Shown here piece by piece: positions 19,158 through 27,390 of a stretch of DNA of 64,000 nt (its first letter is position 1; every line of letters starts with the position of its first letter). The translations under genes were made by a program, and so were the position numbers. The notes beneath the pieces are model-generated. The model did not search any database and was not told the DNA's origin. It worked only from the letters and a program-made list of their open reading frames with translations. The stretch spans positions 279,040-343,039 of the forward strand of contig MKSU01000002.1 of NCBI GenBank assembly GCA_001897375.1. Reading direction: 5' to 3'. The DNA is from Sphingomonas sp. 67-36. Lineage in GTDB: Bacteria; Pseudomonadota; Alphaproteobacteria; Sphingomonadales; Sphingomonadaceae.

Positions 19158-19766
19158 ATGCGCAGGAAGATGGTGGCGGCGACGATCGGGCTGGCGGCGG
19201 CGGGGCTGGCCGGGTGCGCGACCGCGCCCACGTCCTTTCCGGTGCAGGTCTCGCGCTTCCACTACGACACGATGGCATCGCGCGGCACGATCACCGTGGA
19301 GCCGCTGCCTGGCGGCTCGGTCGCCAGTATCGAATACAAGACCTATGCCGCCGCCGTGGAGGCGGAACTGCTGCGCGCCGGCTACACCAGCCCCCCGCCG
19401 GGGCAGCATGGCGAATATCTCGCCACCGTCGCGTTCAGCCGCGCCGAGCGGGGTCTGCCGCCGAAGCGCTCGCCCTTCACGATCGGCATCGGCGGCGGCT
19501 CGTTCAGCGGCGGGCGCGGCGGCGGCGTGGGGCTGGGCGGGGGCGTCAGCTTCCCGGTCGGCGGCCAGCGCGACCGCGTCGGCATCGTCACCGAACTGTC
19601 GGTGCGCATCCGCCACGGCGCGGACGCGGTGTGGGAAGGGCAGGCGCAGTCGCTGACCGACACCAGCGCGCCGAACGTCGATACGCAGGCGATCGCCGAA
19701 CGGCTCGCCCGCGCGCTGTTCACGGGGTTCCCCGGCGAGAGCGGGCGGACTATCGAGGTGAAATGA
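19158..19766 (+). CDS. DUF4136 domain lipoprotein
   Basis: This 202-residue protein has a lipoprotein signal (MRRKMVAATIGLAAAGLAGC, lipidated Cys20) and a DUF4136-like fold: YKTYAAAVEAELLRAGY, a glycine-rich loop (GIGGGSFSGGRGGG), and the terminal IAERLARALFTGFPGESG. It is presumably anchored in the outer membrane facing the periplasm; its function is unknown. A GAAGGA site precedes the ATG. Its stop overlaps the start of an M14 carboxypeptidase by 4 bases, so the two are coupled. Confidence 0.85.
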   Translation: MRRKMVAATIGLAAAGLAGCATAPTSFPVQVSRFHYDTMASRGTITVEPLPGGSVASIEYKTYAAAVEAELLRAGYTSPPPGQHGEYLATVAFSRAERGLPPKRSPFTIGIGGGSFSGGRGGGVGLGGGVSFPVGGQRDRVGIVTELSVRIRHGADAVWEGQAQSLTDTSAPNVDTQAIAERLARALFTGFPGESGRTIEVK

Positions 19767-20872
19767 CCCTCACCATCAACTCCGCCTTCGACGGCGGCAA
19801 TATCCGCCTGGTCGCGATCCACGGGAACCGGGTCGATCTGGAGATCGTCCGCGATCACCGCTCCGATTTCTACCAATGGTTCTACTTCCGCGTCGCCGGG
19901 CTGGCCGGGAAGCGAGTGACGTTCCGTATCCTCAACGCCGGCGATTCCGCCTATCCGCTCGGCTGGCCGGGCTATCAGGCGCGCGTCTCCACCGATCGGC
20001 GAGCGTGGCGGCTGATCCCCACGCGCTACGGCAAGGGCGCGCTGGAATTCGACTGGACCGGCGAAGGGCAGGTCGCGTGGTTCGCCTATTTCGCGCCCTA
20101 TACGATGGAGATGCACGCCGATCTGATCGCGCGCACCGCGGCGAAGCCGGGCGTCGTGCATCGCGAGCTTGGCCTCAGCCTCGACGGGCAGCCGATCGAC
20201 TGCTTCACGCTGGGCAGCGGCGCGAAGCAGGTGTGGCTCTACGCCCGCCAGCATCCCGGCGAATCGATGGCCGAATGGTGGATGGACGGCGCGCTCGACT
20301 GGCTGACCAGCGACGCCGCGCGCGACCTGCTGGCGAAGGCGACCGTCCATGTCGTACCGAACATGAACCCGGACGGCACGCGGCGCGGCCATCTGCGCAC
20401 CAATGCGGCCGGCGTGAACCTCAACCGCGAATGGCACGCGCCGACTCCCGAGCGCAGCCCCGAGGTGCTGTGCGTGCTGAAGGCGATGGACGCGACCGGG
20501 GTCGCCTTCGCGATGGACGTGCATGGCGACGAGGCGATCGCCGCCAATTTCATCGCCGGTTTCGAGGGCATTCCCTCGTGGACCGATGCGCAGGGCGCGA
20601 AGTTCGAGGACTTCGGCCGCCGGCTCGCCGCCGCGACGCCCGATTTCCAGACCGAGAAGGGCTATGAGAAATCGGCGCCGGGCAAGGCCAATCTTTCCAT
20701 GTCGACCAACCAGCTCGCCGAGCGGTTCGGCGCGGTGTCGGTGACGCTGGAGATGCCGTTCAAGGATCACGCGCCCAACCCGGACGCCGAATACGGCTGG
20801 AGCCCGGAACGATCGCGCCATCTCGCCGTCTCCTGCCTGGAGACGCTGGCCGGCATGATCGACGAGATCTGA
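19763..20872 (+). CDS. M14 zinc carboxypeptidase, cytosolic (CCP-like)
   Basis: The 369-residue protein has no signal peptide. An N-terminal beta-rich domain (residues about 1-120, DFYQWFYFRVAGLAGKRVTF) precedes the M14 domain with zinc motif ARQHPGESMAEWW (H and E near 157-160), NMNPDGTRRGHLRTN near 200, DVHGDE near 250 and the catalytic glutamate in SVTLEMPFKD near 330. The two-domain plan is that of cytosolic carboxypeptidases, whose eukaryotic members remove glutamates from tubulin. The bacterial substrate is unknown. It is coupled to the DUF4136 gene. Confidence 0.9.
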   Translation: MTLTINSAFDGGNIRLVAIHGNRVDLEIVRDHRSDFYQWFYFRVAGLAGKRVTFRILNAGDSAYPLGWPGYQARVSTDRRAWRLIPTRYGKGALEFDWTGEGQVAWFAYFAPYTMEMHADLIARTAAKPGVVHRELGLSLDGQPIDCFTLGSGAKQVWLYARQHPGESMAEWWMDGALDWLTSDAARDLLAKATVHVVPNMNPDGTRRGHLRTNAAGVNLNREWHAPTPERSPEVLCVLKAMDATGVAFAMDVHGDEAIAANFIAGFEGIPSWTDAQGAKFEDFGRRLAAATPDFQTEKGYEKSAPGKANLSMSTNQLAERFGAVSVTLEMPFKDHAPNPDAEYGWSPERSRHLAVSCLETLAGMIDEI

Positions 20873-20876
20873 CGCG

Positions 20877-21332
20877 ATGGAGTTGCGCGCGGGAGGACTG
20901 GGCGATCCGCGCGTCCGCGCGCTGATCGCGCATCACCTCGCCGAATCGCGCGCCTCCACCCCCGCGGCCAACGCTCATGCGCTGGGCGCGGGGGCGCTCG
21001 ATCGCTCCGATATCGACTTCTGGGCGATGTGGGACGGCGAGGAACTGCTCGGCATCGGCGCGCTGCGCATGCTCGATGCGGACCATGCCGAGATCAAGTC
21101 GATGCGCACCGCCCCCGCCCATCTGCGGCGCGGCGTGGCGCGGGCGATCCTCGCGCACCTCATCGCGCAGGCCCGGACTCAAGGCTGCGCGCGGGTCAGC
21201 CTCGAAACCGGCACCATGCCGATGTTCGACGCGGCGAACCGGATGTACGAGGCGGCCGGCTTCGTCGATTGCCCGGCCTATGGCGGCTATCCGGCCAGCC
21301 CGCACAACCGCTTCATGACGCTGATGCTATAG
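20877..21332 (+). CDS. GNAT family N-acetyltransferase
   Basis: The 151-residue protein has the GNAT core: EIKSMRTAPAHLRRGVARAI near residue 70 with the acetyl-CoA pyrophosphate loop, and MYEAAGFVDCPAYGGYP near the C-terminus. It resembles the PhnO/YafP-like bacterial acetyltransferases; the acceptor is unknown. It follows the M14 gene by 4 bases and likely ends that operon. It converges on the immunity gene, overlapping it by 6 bases. Confidence 0.88.
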   Translation: MELRAGGLGDPRVRALIAHHLAESRASTPAANAHALGAGALDRSDIDFWAMWDGEELLGIGALRMLDADHAEIKSMRTAPAHLRRGVARAILAHLIAQARTQGCARVSLETGTMPMFDAANRMYEAAGFVDCPAYGGYPASPHNRFMTLML

Positions 21333-21755
21333 CTCGTAGGTAGGTTGGTCGACGTCATCGGGCGGGAATGAGTCTGGATAGACGATCGGCTTGTCCCCGA
21401 AATATTTCCGCACGATTCGATCACGGCGGTCGAATGTATCATCGTCGTCGGGGTCGATCTCGTCGGGATAAGTGTATGTCGCGCTGAACTTTCCGCCGTT
21501 GATGAGATATTCCATTTCCGCCCAACGTGGTTCGGAATCTTGTGCTTCCCACAATTCAAGAAGCGCGTCGCCGAGAACGTCGAGGTCGGGCCAGCGATAT
21601 AGAATCTGGTTGCCAAGGTGCTTGAAGATGGCGGGCGCGACATAGGCGTGATCCAGCCTCGCATAGAGGAGGGTGCCATCGAGCGGGTATTCGGTGTCCT
21701 GAGCAAGGATGCGGCCGATCTCGACGAGCAGACGCTCGGTCTCGTTATTTTCCAT
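21327..21755 (-). CDS. Putative immunity protein of a nuclease toxin pair (DUF600/YezG-like)
   Basis: The 142-residue acidic protein starts MENNETERLLVEIGRIL and contains YLINGGKFSATYTYPDEIDP and FDRRDRIVRKYFGDKPIVYP, the pattern of proteins found directly after secreted nuclease toxins. GGGAGGAC stands 7 bases before ATG 21755, and the start lies 11 bases inside the toxin gene, so it is coupled to it. Its role, binding and blocking the toxin, is inferred from position and family. It is intact although the toxin is broken. Base composition is less GC-rich than in the neighbours. Confidence 0.78.
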   Translation of the reverse strand: MENNETERLLVEIGRILAQDTEYPLDGTLLYARLDHAYVAPAIFKHLGNQILYRWPDLDVLGDALLELWEAQDSEPRWAEMEYLINGGKFSATYTYPDEIDPDDDDTFDRRDRIVRKYFGDKPIVYPDSFPPDDVDQPTYEL

Positions 21756-22635
21756 AATGAGTCCTCCCGCTTTCATTGGGCAATTGAAGGCTTTTCGTCC
21801 GGCCGTTGACGGTAAACCAGATATTGATCGCCGAAGGGCGCTGCGATTTTCCTGTATAAGTCGGCGCAATTTTCACAAAAACGCTTTTCCCCGTTTTCTT
21901 GTCTCGCGCCCATTCATCCTCCAGTGCACGATAACGACCGCGGTTGAAGTTCGCATCCTGCGCAAAATGATTGAACGCATCGGTTGGTCCGTTGAAGCGC
22001 GCCGCGATATAATGCCCCCCATCGTCGCTTGGCCGACGATCGCTTCCGCCGGCCCGCGCCTGCGCGGTGCGGGAGCGGAGCGGGGCTTGGGTAGTGTCGA
22101 GGTTGCCTGAAACCTTTCTTGTCCGCCCGTCAGCGTCTATCTCGTAATCATATCCGTTTCGCGTCACATGGCGCCGGGGCGCCTCCCCCGGATTCGATGG
22201 CCTCTTTTCCGGGTGCGAGTTGGCCGGATGCTTGGTGCCAGGGTTGGTGTCGGTCCTGGCCTTGACGCCCGCTTTTGTTTTGCGGGCAGGCGCGATTTGC
22301 CCGCCCGGTTTCGCGGGAAGGGGGTGCCCGCCTGCCGTCGACTGCTCGCGCGATGCGTGCTCACGCCGCTCTCTTTCTGCTGGGGTCTCCCAACCGGGGC
22401 CAGTCGCGCCGCCCCCGTCGGTTCGATCACTTCCACCGCCGGTGAAGCCGCTGTCTCCTCAGCCGCGCCCGTGATAATTGCCGGTGTTGGCGAAGGTGAA
22501 GCGGCCGTCCCCGGGATCGTGCCACGGATTGAATTTCAACTCCGTGCCGTCAGCGCCGCGCGCGACCGGCCAACGCCCGGTCCGCAGCCACATCGAGAAT
22601 GCGTGCCGTCGCTCAGTTTCCGAAACGTCGATCAT
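21745..22635 (-). pseudogene. DNA/RNA non-specific endonuclease toxin, interrupted by one in-frame TGA
   Basis: A single frame runs 296 codons but holds one TGA at 22459-22461 (codon 59). Before it lies the sphingomonad toxin N-terminus (ERRHAFSMWLRTGRWP, ELKFNPWHDPGDGRFTFAN). After it come a glycine-rich linker, a long basic linker, and a C-terminal nuclease domain (GGHYIAARFNGPTDAFNHFA, DANFNRGRYRALEDEW). The frame and family features continue on both sides with no shift, so this is one gene hit by a nonsense change, plausibly TGG to TGA. A restart producing only the nuclease part (GTG 22167) is possible. Confidence 0.82.
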
Positions 22636-22761
22636 GTTGCCCCGCTGTTCTGCGCGGCGAGAACATTTGAGCAACATTTCCCAACAAGTCAATCGACAAT
22701 CCGCCCGCCTTTTGCTTCACGCCTCCTTCCGCCCGCGCCTTTCCCCCGCTAGCAATGCGCG

Positions 22762-23400
22762 ATGAGCACCTCCCGCGGCATCGCGCCTTCGCTTTTCGCC
22801 TTCTCGATCTTCTACGGCGGCATGGTCTGCATCGCGGGCGTGCTGGGCAACAAGCAGGTGGCGCTGGGGCCGCTCGCGGTGGAGGCGGGGATCTTCGCGT
22901 TCCTGCTGCTGGTCGTCACCTCCAGCGCGGTGGCGGAGCTGCATGGCCGGGCGGTCGCCAACCGGCTGGTGCGGATCGGCTTCGTGCCGCTGATCGTGTC
23001 GCTGCTGCTGACGCTCGCCGTGCTGGCGGTGCCGGCTTCCCCGGCGATGGACCCGGCGCGGCTTTCCGCATTCGAGATGATGATGACCGGCACGCCGCGC
23101 ATCTGGGCCGGCGGGATCGTCGCCTATGGCACCTCGCAGACGCTGAACGTCACGATCTTCGCCTGGCTGAAGGGGCGGGAGGACAGCCGTTTCCTGTGGC
23201 TGCGCGCGGCGATCGCCAGCGTGCTGAGCCAGATCGTCGATACGTTGCTGTTCGTCACTATCGCCTTCTGGGGCGTGTTCCCGATCGGCGCGCTGCTCGT
23301 TGGGCAGATGCTGGCGAAGGTCACGCTGTCGGTGATCCTCGTGCCGCCGCTGATCTATCTGTTCGTGGCGCTGGGTAAGCGGCTCGACAGCGCGGCATGA
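22762..23400 (+). CDS. yhhQ: Queuosine precursor transporter (YhhQ/DUF165)
   Basis: This 212-residue inner-membrane protein has about six hydrophobic helices, [11 protein letters not shown] near residue 53 and [16 protein letters not shown] near 155, matching the YhhQ family that imports preQ0/preQ1 for queuosine tRNA modification. No queuosine synthesis gene is adjacent, so the transport role rests on family. ATG 22762 begins directly before the first helix. It is followed by argB 19 bases downstream on the same strand. Confidence 0.9.
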   Translation: MSTSRGIAPSLFAFSIFYGGMVCIAGVLGNKQVALGPLAVEAGIFAFLLLVVTSSAVAELHGRAVANRLVRIGFVPLIVSLLLTLAVLAVPASPAMDPARLSAFEMMMTGTPRIWAGGIVAYGTSQTLNVTIFAWLKGREDSRFLWLRAAIASVLSQIVDTLLFVTIAFWGVFPIGALLVGQMLAKVTLSVILVPPLIYLFVALGKRLDSAA

Positions 23401-23419
23401 GGCCCGTAAGCGCGCGCGC

Positions 23420-24319
23420 ATGACCGATCACAGCCCCACGCCCGACCTGCTCGCCAAGGCCGAAACGCTCGTCGAGGCGCTGCCCTATCTCCAGCGTTAC
23501 GCGGGCAAGACCTTCGTGGTGAAATACGGCGGCCACGCGATGGGCGACCCGGAGGCGCAGCGCGACTTCGCCGAGGACGTGGTGCTGCTCAAGGCGGTGG
23601 GGATCAACCCGGTCGTCGTCCACGGCGGCGGGCCGCAGATCGGCTCGATGCTCAAGCGGCTGGGGGTCGAATCGCGCTTCGTCGACGGGTTGCGCGTCAC
23701 CGACGCGGAGACGGCGCAGGTCGCGGAAATGGTGCTGGCCGGATCGATCAACAAGGAGATCGTCGGCTGGATCGCACATGCCGGCGGCCGCGCGGTCGGC
23801 ATCTCCGGCAAGGACGCCGGGCTGGTGCGCGCCGAGAAGGTCGGGCGCAACCGGCCCGATCCGCTGCAGGGGATCGAGCGCAAGGTGGACCTGGGTTTCG
23901 TCGGCGAGCCGGTGGAGGTGGACCGGCGGCTGATCGATTCGCTGGTGCGCGACGGTATCATCCCGGTGATCGCACCGGTCGCCGCCGGGGCGGATGGCCA
24001 CACCTACAACATCAACGCCGACACGATGGCCGGCGCGATCGCCGCCGCGCTGGGGGCGTCGCGCTTCTTCCTGCTGACCGACGTGGCCGGGGTGCTCGAC
24101 AAGCAGGGCGAACTGATGACCGACCTGACGCCCGCCGACATCGCGGGCCTGCGCGCCGACGGCACCGTGTCGGGCGGGATGATCCCCAAGCTCGAAACCT
24201 GCGTCGCGGCGGTCGAGGCGGGAGTCGATGCGGCCGTCGTGCTCGACGGGCGGGTGCCGCACGGGATGCTGCTGGAAATCTTCACGCGGCGCGGCGCGGG
24301 GACGCTGATCCGCCGCTGA
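23420..24319 (+). CDS. argB: Acetylglutamate kinase
   Basis: ArgB phosphorylates N-acetylglutamate with ATP, the second step of arginine synthesis. The 299-residue protein shows [13 protein letters not shown] near residue 33, [13 protein letters not shown] near 67, [18 protein letters not shown] near 196 and the closing [20 protein letters not shown] near 255. These are the amino-acid kinase family motifs in the arginine-sensitive ArgB arrangement. It follows yhhQ and is followed by a small hairpin with a T run. Confidence 0.96.
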   Translation: MTDHSPTPDLLAKAETLVEALPYLQRYAGKTFVVKYGGHAMGDPEAQRDFAEDVVLLKAVGINPVVVHGGGPQIGSMLKRLGVESRFVDGLRVTDAETAQVAEMVLAGSINKEIVGWIAHAGGRAVGISGKDAGLVRAEKVGRNRPDPLQGIERKVDLGFVGEPVEVDRRLIDSLVRDGIIPVIAPVAAGADGHTYNINADTMAGAIAAALGASRFFLLTDVAGVLDKQGELMTDLTPADIAGLRADGTVSGGMIPKLETCVAAVEAGVDAAVVLDGRVPHGMLLEIFTRRGAGTLIRR

Positions 24320-24320
24320 G

Positions 24321-24337
24321 CGGGATTGTCCCGTTTT
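24321..24337 (+). terminator. Short hairpin with T run after argB
   Basis: A 5-bp stem CGGGA/TCCCG (24321-24325 with 24329-24333) is followed at once by TTTT, directly after the argB stop. The stem is short, so strength is doubtful. The T run overlaps the -35 region of the next gene. Confidence 0.4.
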
Positions 24338-24365
24338 GGCACCCGTGTCGTTAACGTACTATTTA
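24336..24365 (+). promoter_or_regulatory. Likely sigma70-type promoter of the PEP-CTERM gene
   Basis: TTGGCA (24336-24341) and TATTTA (24360-24365) are spaced by 18 bases and lie about 90 bases before the start codon, after the argB stop. The hexamers each deviate from consensus, so the call is moderate. Confidence 0.4.
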
Positions 24366-24456
24366 GAATCAGGAATTTGGCGTATCCGATAACCAGCCGA
24401 GTCGCATAAGAAATCGAGGGTCCGGCACTCGTTCCTTTTGTTGATGGGAGCAGGTT

Positions 24457-25092
24457 ATGAGTAAATTCGTGATTTTGGGCGCCGCTGCACTGGCGTTTGC
24501 CTCGTCCGGGGCAATGGCGGCGACCACGGTGTCCTTCTCTCCGGGTTCGGGCGCGCTGCCTGCCGGGACGCAGGTTTTCCAGAATTTTGACAGCTATTCG
24601 GTAGGTCAGGCGCTGCCCGGCGGCACCAATGCCTTCGCTTATGATACGACGAGCGCGAACGGGGCGATCCCGGCCTATGGCAGCTCCGGTAACTATGGCT
24701 CCGTCCTTGGCGGCGGCAGCTACACCGTGAATTTCGGTCCGACGTCGGTCTTCGCGTTCGTTCTCGGCTCGCTGGATACCTACAATTCGCTCAAGCTGCT
24801 CTATCAGGGCGGCGGCAGCGACACCTATATGGGCGGCCAGATCATCAATGGCCTGTCCTTCCCGACCGGCGACCAGTCGGCGACCGGCAGCAACGGTGTC
24901 GTGAGCTTCAATGTCAACGGCGGTCCGAAGATCGTCGGTGCGGTCTTCAGCTCGAGCCAGAATTCGTTCGAGTTCGACAATCTCGCCGCCGCCGTGCCTG
25001 AGCCGGCGACCTGGGCGCTGATGATCCTGGGCTTCGGCGCGATTGGCGGGATGATGCGCCGCCGTCGCGTTTCCGTCGCCTACGCCGCCTGA
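24457..25092 (+). CDS. PEPxxWA-CTERM sorted surface protein
   Basis: The 211-residue protein has a signal peptide (MSKFVILGAAALAFASSGAMAA) and ends VPEPATWALMILGFGAIGG then MRRRR, the PEPxxWA-CTERM signal. The mature part is rich in glycine, serine and aromatic residues and looks beta-sandwich-like (VFAFVLGSLDTYNSL, VGAVFSSSQNSFEFDNL), as in PEP-CTERM proteins that may bind carbohydrate. GGGAGCAGG precedes the ATG. It has its own promoter and a strong terminator, so it is a single-gene unit. Confidence 0.92.
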   Translation: MSKFVILGAAALAFASSGAMAATTVSFSPGSGALPAGTQVFQNFDSYSVGQALPGGTNAFAYDTTSANGAIPAYGSSGNYGSVLGGGSYTVNFGPTSVFAFVLGSLDTYNSLKLLYQGGGSDTYMGGQIINGLSFPTGDQSATGSNGVVSFNVNGGPKIVGAVFSSSQNSFEFDNLAAAVPEPATWALMILGFGAIGGMMRRRRVSVAYAA

Positions 25093-25117
25093 TCCGTCAG
25101 GCGATCCTTCCGGCCCG

Positions 25118-25151
25118 AAAAAGCCGTCGGCCCCGCGCCGGCGGCTTTTTT
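25118..25151 (+). terminator. Rho-independent terminator of the PEP-CTERM gene
   Basis: The A run and AAGCCG... arm from 25118 pair with ...CGGCTT and a run of six T ending at 25151, around a CCCCGCG-type loop. Strong GC stem, A run before and T run after, 25 bases past the stop codon: a textbook terminator. Confidence 0.85.
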
Positions 25152-25283
25152 GTCGTGGTGGAGCGTCACGCCGCCAGCGATTGAAGCCGAACCGGCGATG
25201 TCGCGTGAACCTTGATGGCCATTGTCGCCGGGCGGTCGATTGCGCTAGGCCATTGACCGACCGCAATTCTACAAGAGGGCCGC

Positions 25284-25589
25284 GTGCTGACGCTCACCAT
25301 CATCCAGATCCTTCAGGTGCTGCTGAACGTCGCATGGTGGGTCATCGTCATCCAGTTCGTGCTGTCGCTGCTGATCGCGTTCAACGTGGTCAACATGCAG
25401 TCGAACTTCGTGCGCAGCATGGCCTATGGCTTCGATCGGCTGACCGAGCCGCTCTATCGCCCGATCCGGCGCATCCTGCCGCAACTCGGCGGCCTCGATC
25501 TCGCGCCGGCGGTGGCGCTGATCGCGATCGCCATCATCCGCATCGTGTTGAGCAATATCGCGCTCAGCGTTCTGGCGGGCGGCGCCTGA
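25284..25589 (+). CDS. YggT family membrane protein
   Basis: The 101-residue protein has two hydrophobic segments (about residues 8-35 and 67-97) and the family motifs NVVNMQSNFVRS and LTEPLYRPIRRILPQLGGLD. YggT proteins are small inner-membrane proteins linked to osmotic tolerance or chloroplast/cell-division-type roles in some lineages; the exact role is unclear. The start is GTG 25284 with AGAGGG upstream. It is followed without gap by a DUF167 gene and folD, an arrangement common in alphaproteobacteria. Confidence 0.9.
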   Translation: MLTLTIIQILQVLLNVAWWVIVIQFVLSLLIAFNVVNMQSNFVRSMAYGFDRLTEPLYRPIRRILPQLGGLDLAPAVALIAIAIIRIVLSNIALSVLAGGA

Positions 25590-25888
25590 CCGCCTGGAAG
25601 CACGCGCCTGGCGGCATCGTCATCGCGGTGCGCGTCACCCCGCGCGGCGGGCGTGACGCGCTGACGGCGGGAACGGCGGAGCATCTCGCCGCGCGCATCG
25701 CCGCGCCTCCCGTCGACGGCGCGGCCAATACGGCGCTGATCGCGCTGGTCGCCAGGGCGTTCGGCATCGCGAAGCGCGACGTGACGATCGTCGGCGGTGA
25801 AAGCGCGCGGCTGAAGCGGCTGGCGATCGCCGGCGATGCCGAGGCGCTGGCGGAACGCGCCCGCGCGCTCTATGGCGACGCCCCATGA
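25586..25888 (+). CDS. DUF167 (YggU) family protein, apparently with a CTG start
   Basis: The domain [16 protein letters not shown] through [20 protein letters not shown] and [16 protein letters not shown] is clear DUF167, a small family with an unknown, possibly nucleic-acid-related role. The natural N-terminal strand ([14 protein letters not shown]) requires a start at CTG 25586, which overlaps the yggT stop as CTGA. The first ordinary start is GTG 25628, which would cut off that strand. I favour the CTG. The stop overlaps the folD ATG by 4 bases. Confidence 0.7.
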   Translation: MTAWKHAPGGIVIAVRVTPRGGRDALTAGTAEHLAARIAAPPVDGAANTALIALVARAFGIAKRDVTIVGGESARLKRLAIAGDAEALAERARALYGDAP

Positions 25889-26754
25889 CTGCAAGGACGA
25901 TCGACGGAAAGGCCTTCGCCGCCGCGCTGCGCGCCCGCGTGGCGGAAGGCGCGGCGAAGGTATTGGCCGAGGGCGGGCGCAAGCCGGGGCTGGCGGTGGT
26001 GCTGGTGGGCGACGATCCTGCCTCCTCCGTCTATGTCCGCTCGAAGGGCAAGGCGACCGTCGCGGCCGGCATGGAGAGCTTCGAGCATCGCCTGCCCGAA
26101 ACCACGTCCGAGGCGGAGCTGGTCGCGCTGGTCGATGGCCTCAACGCCGATCCGGCGGTGGACGGCATCCTCGTTCAATTGCCGCTTCCTTCGCATATCG
26201 ACGAGCGCGCGGTGATCACCCGCATCGACCCGGACAAGGACGTCGACGGCTTCCATCCGATCAACGCCGGGCGGCTCGCGACCGGGCTGGAAGGCTTCGT
26301 GCCGTGCACGCCGCTCGGCTGCCTGATGCTGCTGAAGGACGTGCTGGGCGACCTTTCCGGCAAGGATGCGGTGGTGATCGGCCGGTCGAACATCGTCGGC
26401 AAGCCGATGGCGCAATTGCTGATCCGCGAGAGCTGCACCGTGACGGTCGCGCATTCGCGCACCCGCGACCTGCCCGGCGTCGTGCGCCGCGCGGATATCG
26501 TCGTCGCGGCGGTCGGGCGCGCGAAGATGGTGCAGCCGGATTGGATCAAGCCGGGCGCGACGCTGATCGACGTCGGCATCAACCGCACCGAGGCGGGGCT
26601 GGTCGGCGACATCGACCCGGCCTGCGCGTCGATAGCCGGGGCGATGACGCCGGTGCCGGGCGGCGTCGGCCCGATGACGATCGCCTGCCTGCTGCGCAAC
26701 ACGCTGGTTTCGGCGTGCCGGCGTCTGGGCGTCGCTTACGACCCCGGATTGTGA
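25885..26754 (+). CDS. folD: Bifunctional methylenetetrahydrofolate dehydrogenase/cyclohydrolase
   Basis: FolD interconverts 5,10-methylene-THF and 10-formyl-THF for purine and formyl-Met synthesis. The 289-residue protein has [16 protein letters not shown] near residue 38 (with the catalytic lysine), [14 protein letters not shown] near 93, [17 protein letters not shown] near 155 and [15 protein letters not shown] near 250. The length is standard. Its ATG overlaps the DUF167 stop by 4 bases, and marC follows 13 bases downstream. Confidence 0.96.
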   Translation: MTARTIDGKAFAAALRARVAEGAAKVLAEGGRKPGLAVVLVGDDPASSVYVRSKGKATVAAGMESFEHRLPETTSEAELVALVDGLNADPAVDGILVQLPLPSHIDERAVITRIDPDKDVDGFHPINAGRLATGLEGFVPCTPLGCLMLLKDVLGDLSGKDAVVIGRSNIVGKPMAQLLIRESCTVTVAHSRTRDLPGVVRRADIVVAAVGRAKMVQPDWIKPGATLIDVGINRTEAGLVGDIDPACASIAGAMTPVPGGVGPMTIACLLRNTLVSACRRLGVAYDPGL

Positions 26755-26767
26755 TGGCCGCGACGTC

Positions 26768-27385
26768 GTGATCGAACTGTTCGCCTCCGCCTTCGTCACC
26801 TTCTTCGTGGTGATCGATCCGCCGGGCTGCGCGCCGATCTTCGCCGGGCTGACCGCGGGCGCGACTCCCGCGCACCGCCGCGCGATGGCCTTGCGCGCGG
26901 TTGGCGTCGCGGCGGTGATCCTCACGGTGTTCGCGCTGTTCGGCGAGAAGCTGCTTCATGGCCTAGGCATCGAGTTGGCGAGCTTCCGCATTGCCGGCGG
27001 TGTGATGCTGTTCCTGATCGCGCTGGAGATGGTGTTCGAGAAGCGCACCCAGCGGCGCGAGGACCGCGCGGCCAAGGTGACGCCGGAGGAGGCCGAGGAC
27101 GTCTCGGTCTTCCCGATGGCGATGCCGATGATCGCCGGCCCCGGTTCGATCGCGTCGGTGATGCTGCTGATGGCGCGCAACGACGGGCTGGAGCGCAGCC
27201 TGATCGTGTTGGGCGCGATGGGGCTGAACCTGTTGCTGACGCTGGCGGCGCTGCTCGCGGCGGGCGGGCTGATGCGGGTGCTCGGGCCGAAGCTGGAGGC
27301 GGTGATCACCCGGTTGCTCGGCGTGCTGCTCGCCGCGCTGGCGGTGCAGTTCGTGCTTGACGGATTGCAGTCGCAGTTCCGCTGA
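26768..27385 (+). CDS. MarC family integral membrane protein
   Basis: The 205-residue protein has about six transmembrane helices and the family motifs FVVIDPPGCAPIFAGLT near residue 14 and VFPMAMPMIAGPGSIASVM near 114. MarC proteins (UPF0056) were once tied to multidrug resistance, which is now doubted; the substrate is unknown. The start is GTG 26768, 13 bases after the folD stop, giving a normal N-terminus. It converges on the GT-C gene with 5 bases between stops. Confidence 0.9.
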   Translation: MIELFASAFVTFFVVIDPPGCAPIFAGLTAGATPAHRRAMALRAVGVAAVILTVFALFGEKLLHGLGIELASFRIAGGVMLFLIALEMVFEKRTQRREDRAAKVTPEEAEDVSVFPMAMPMIAGPGSIASVMLLMARNDGLERSLIVLGAMGLNLLLTLAALLAAGGLMRVLGPKLEAVITRLLGVLLAALAVQFVLDGLQSQFR

Positions 27386-27390
27386 CGCCG

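Noticed and set aside
22164-22436. A separate 90-codon frame between the two toxin halves
   Set aside because: It is out of frame with the toxin and lacks known motifs; the toxin frame itself continues through this region with a typical glycine-rich linker.
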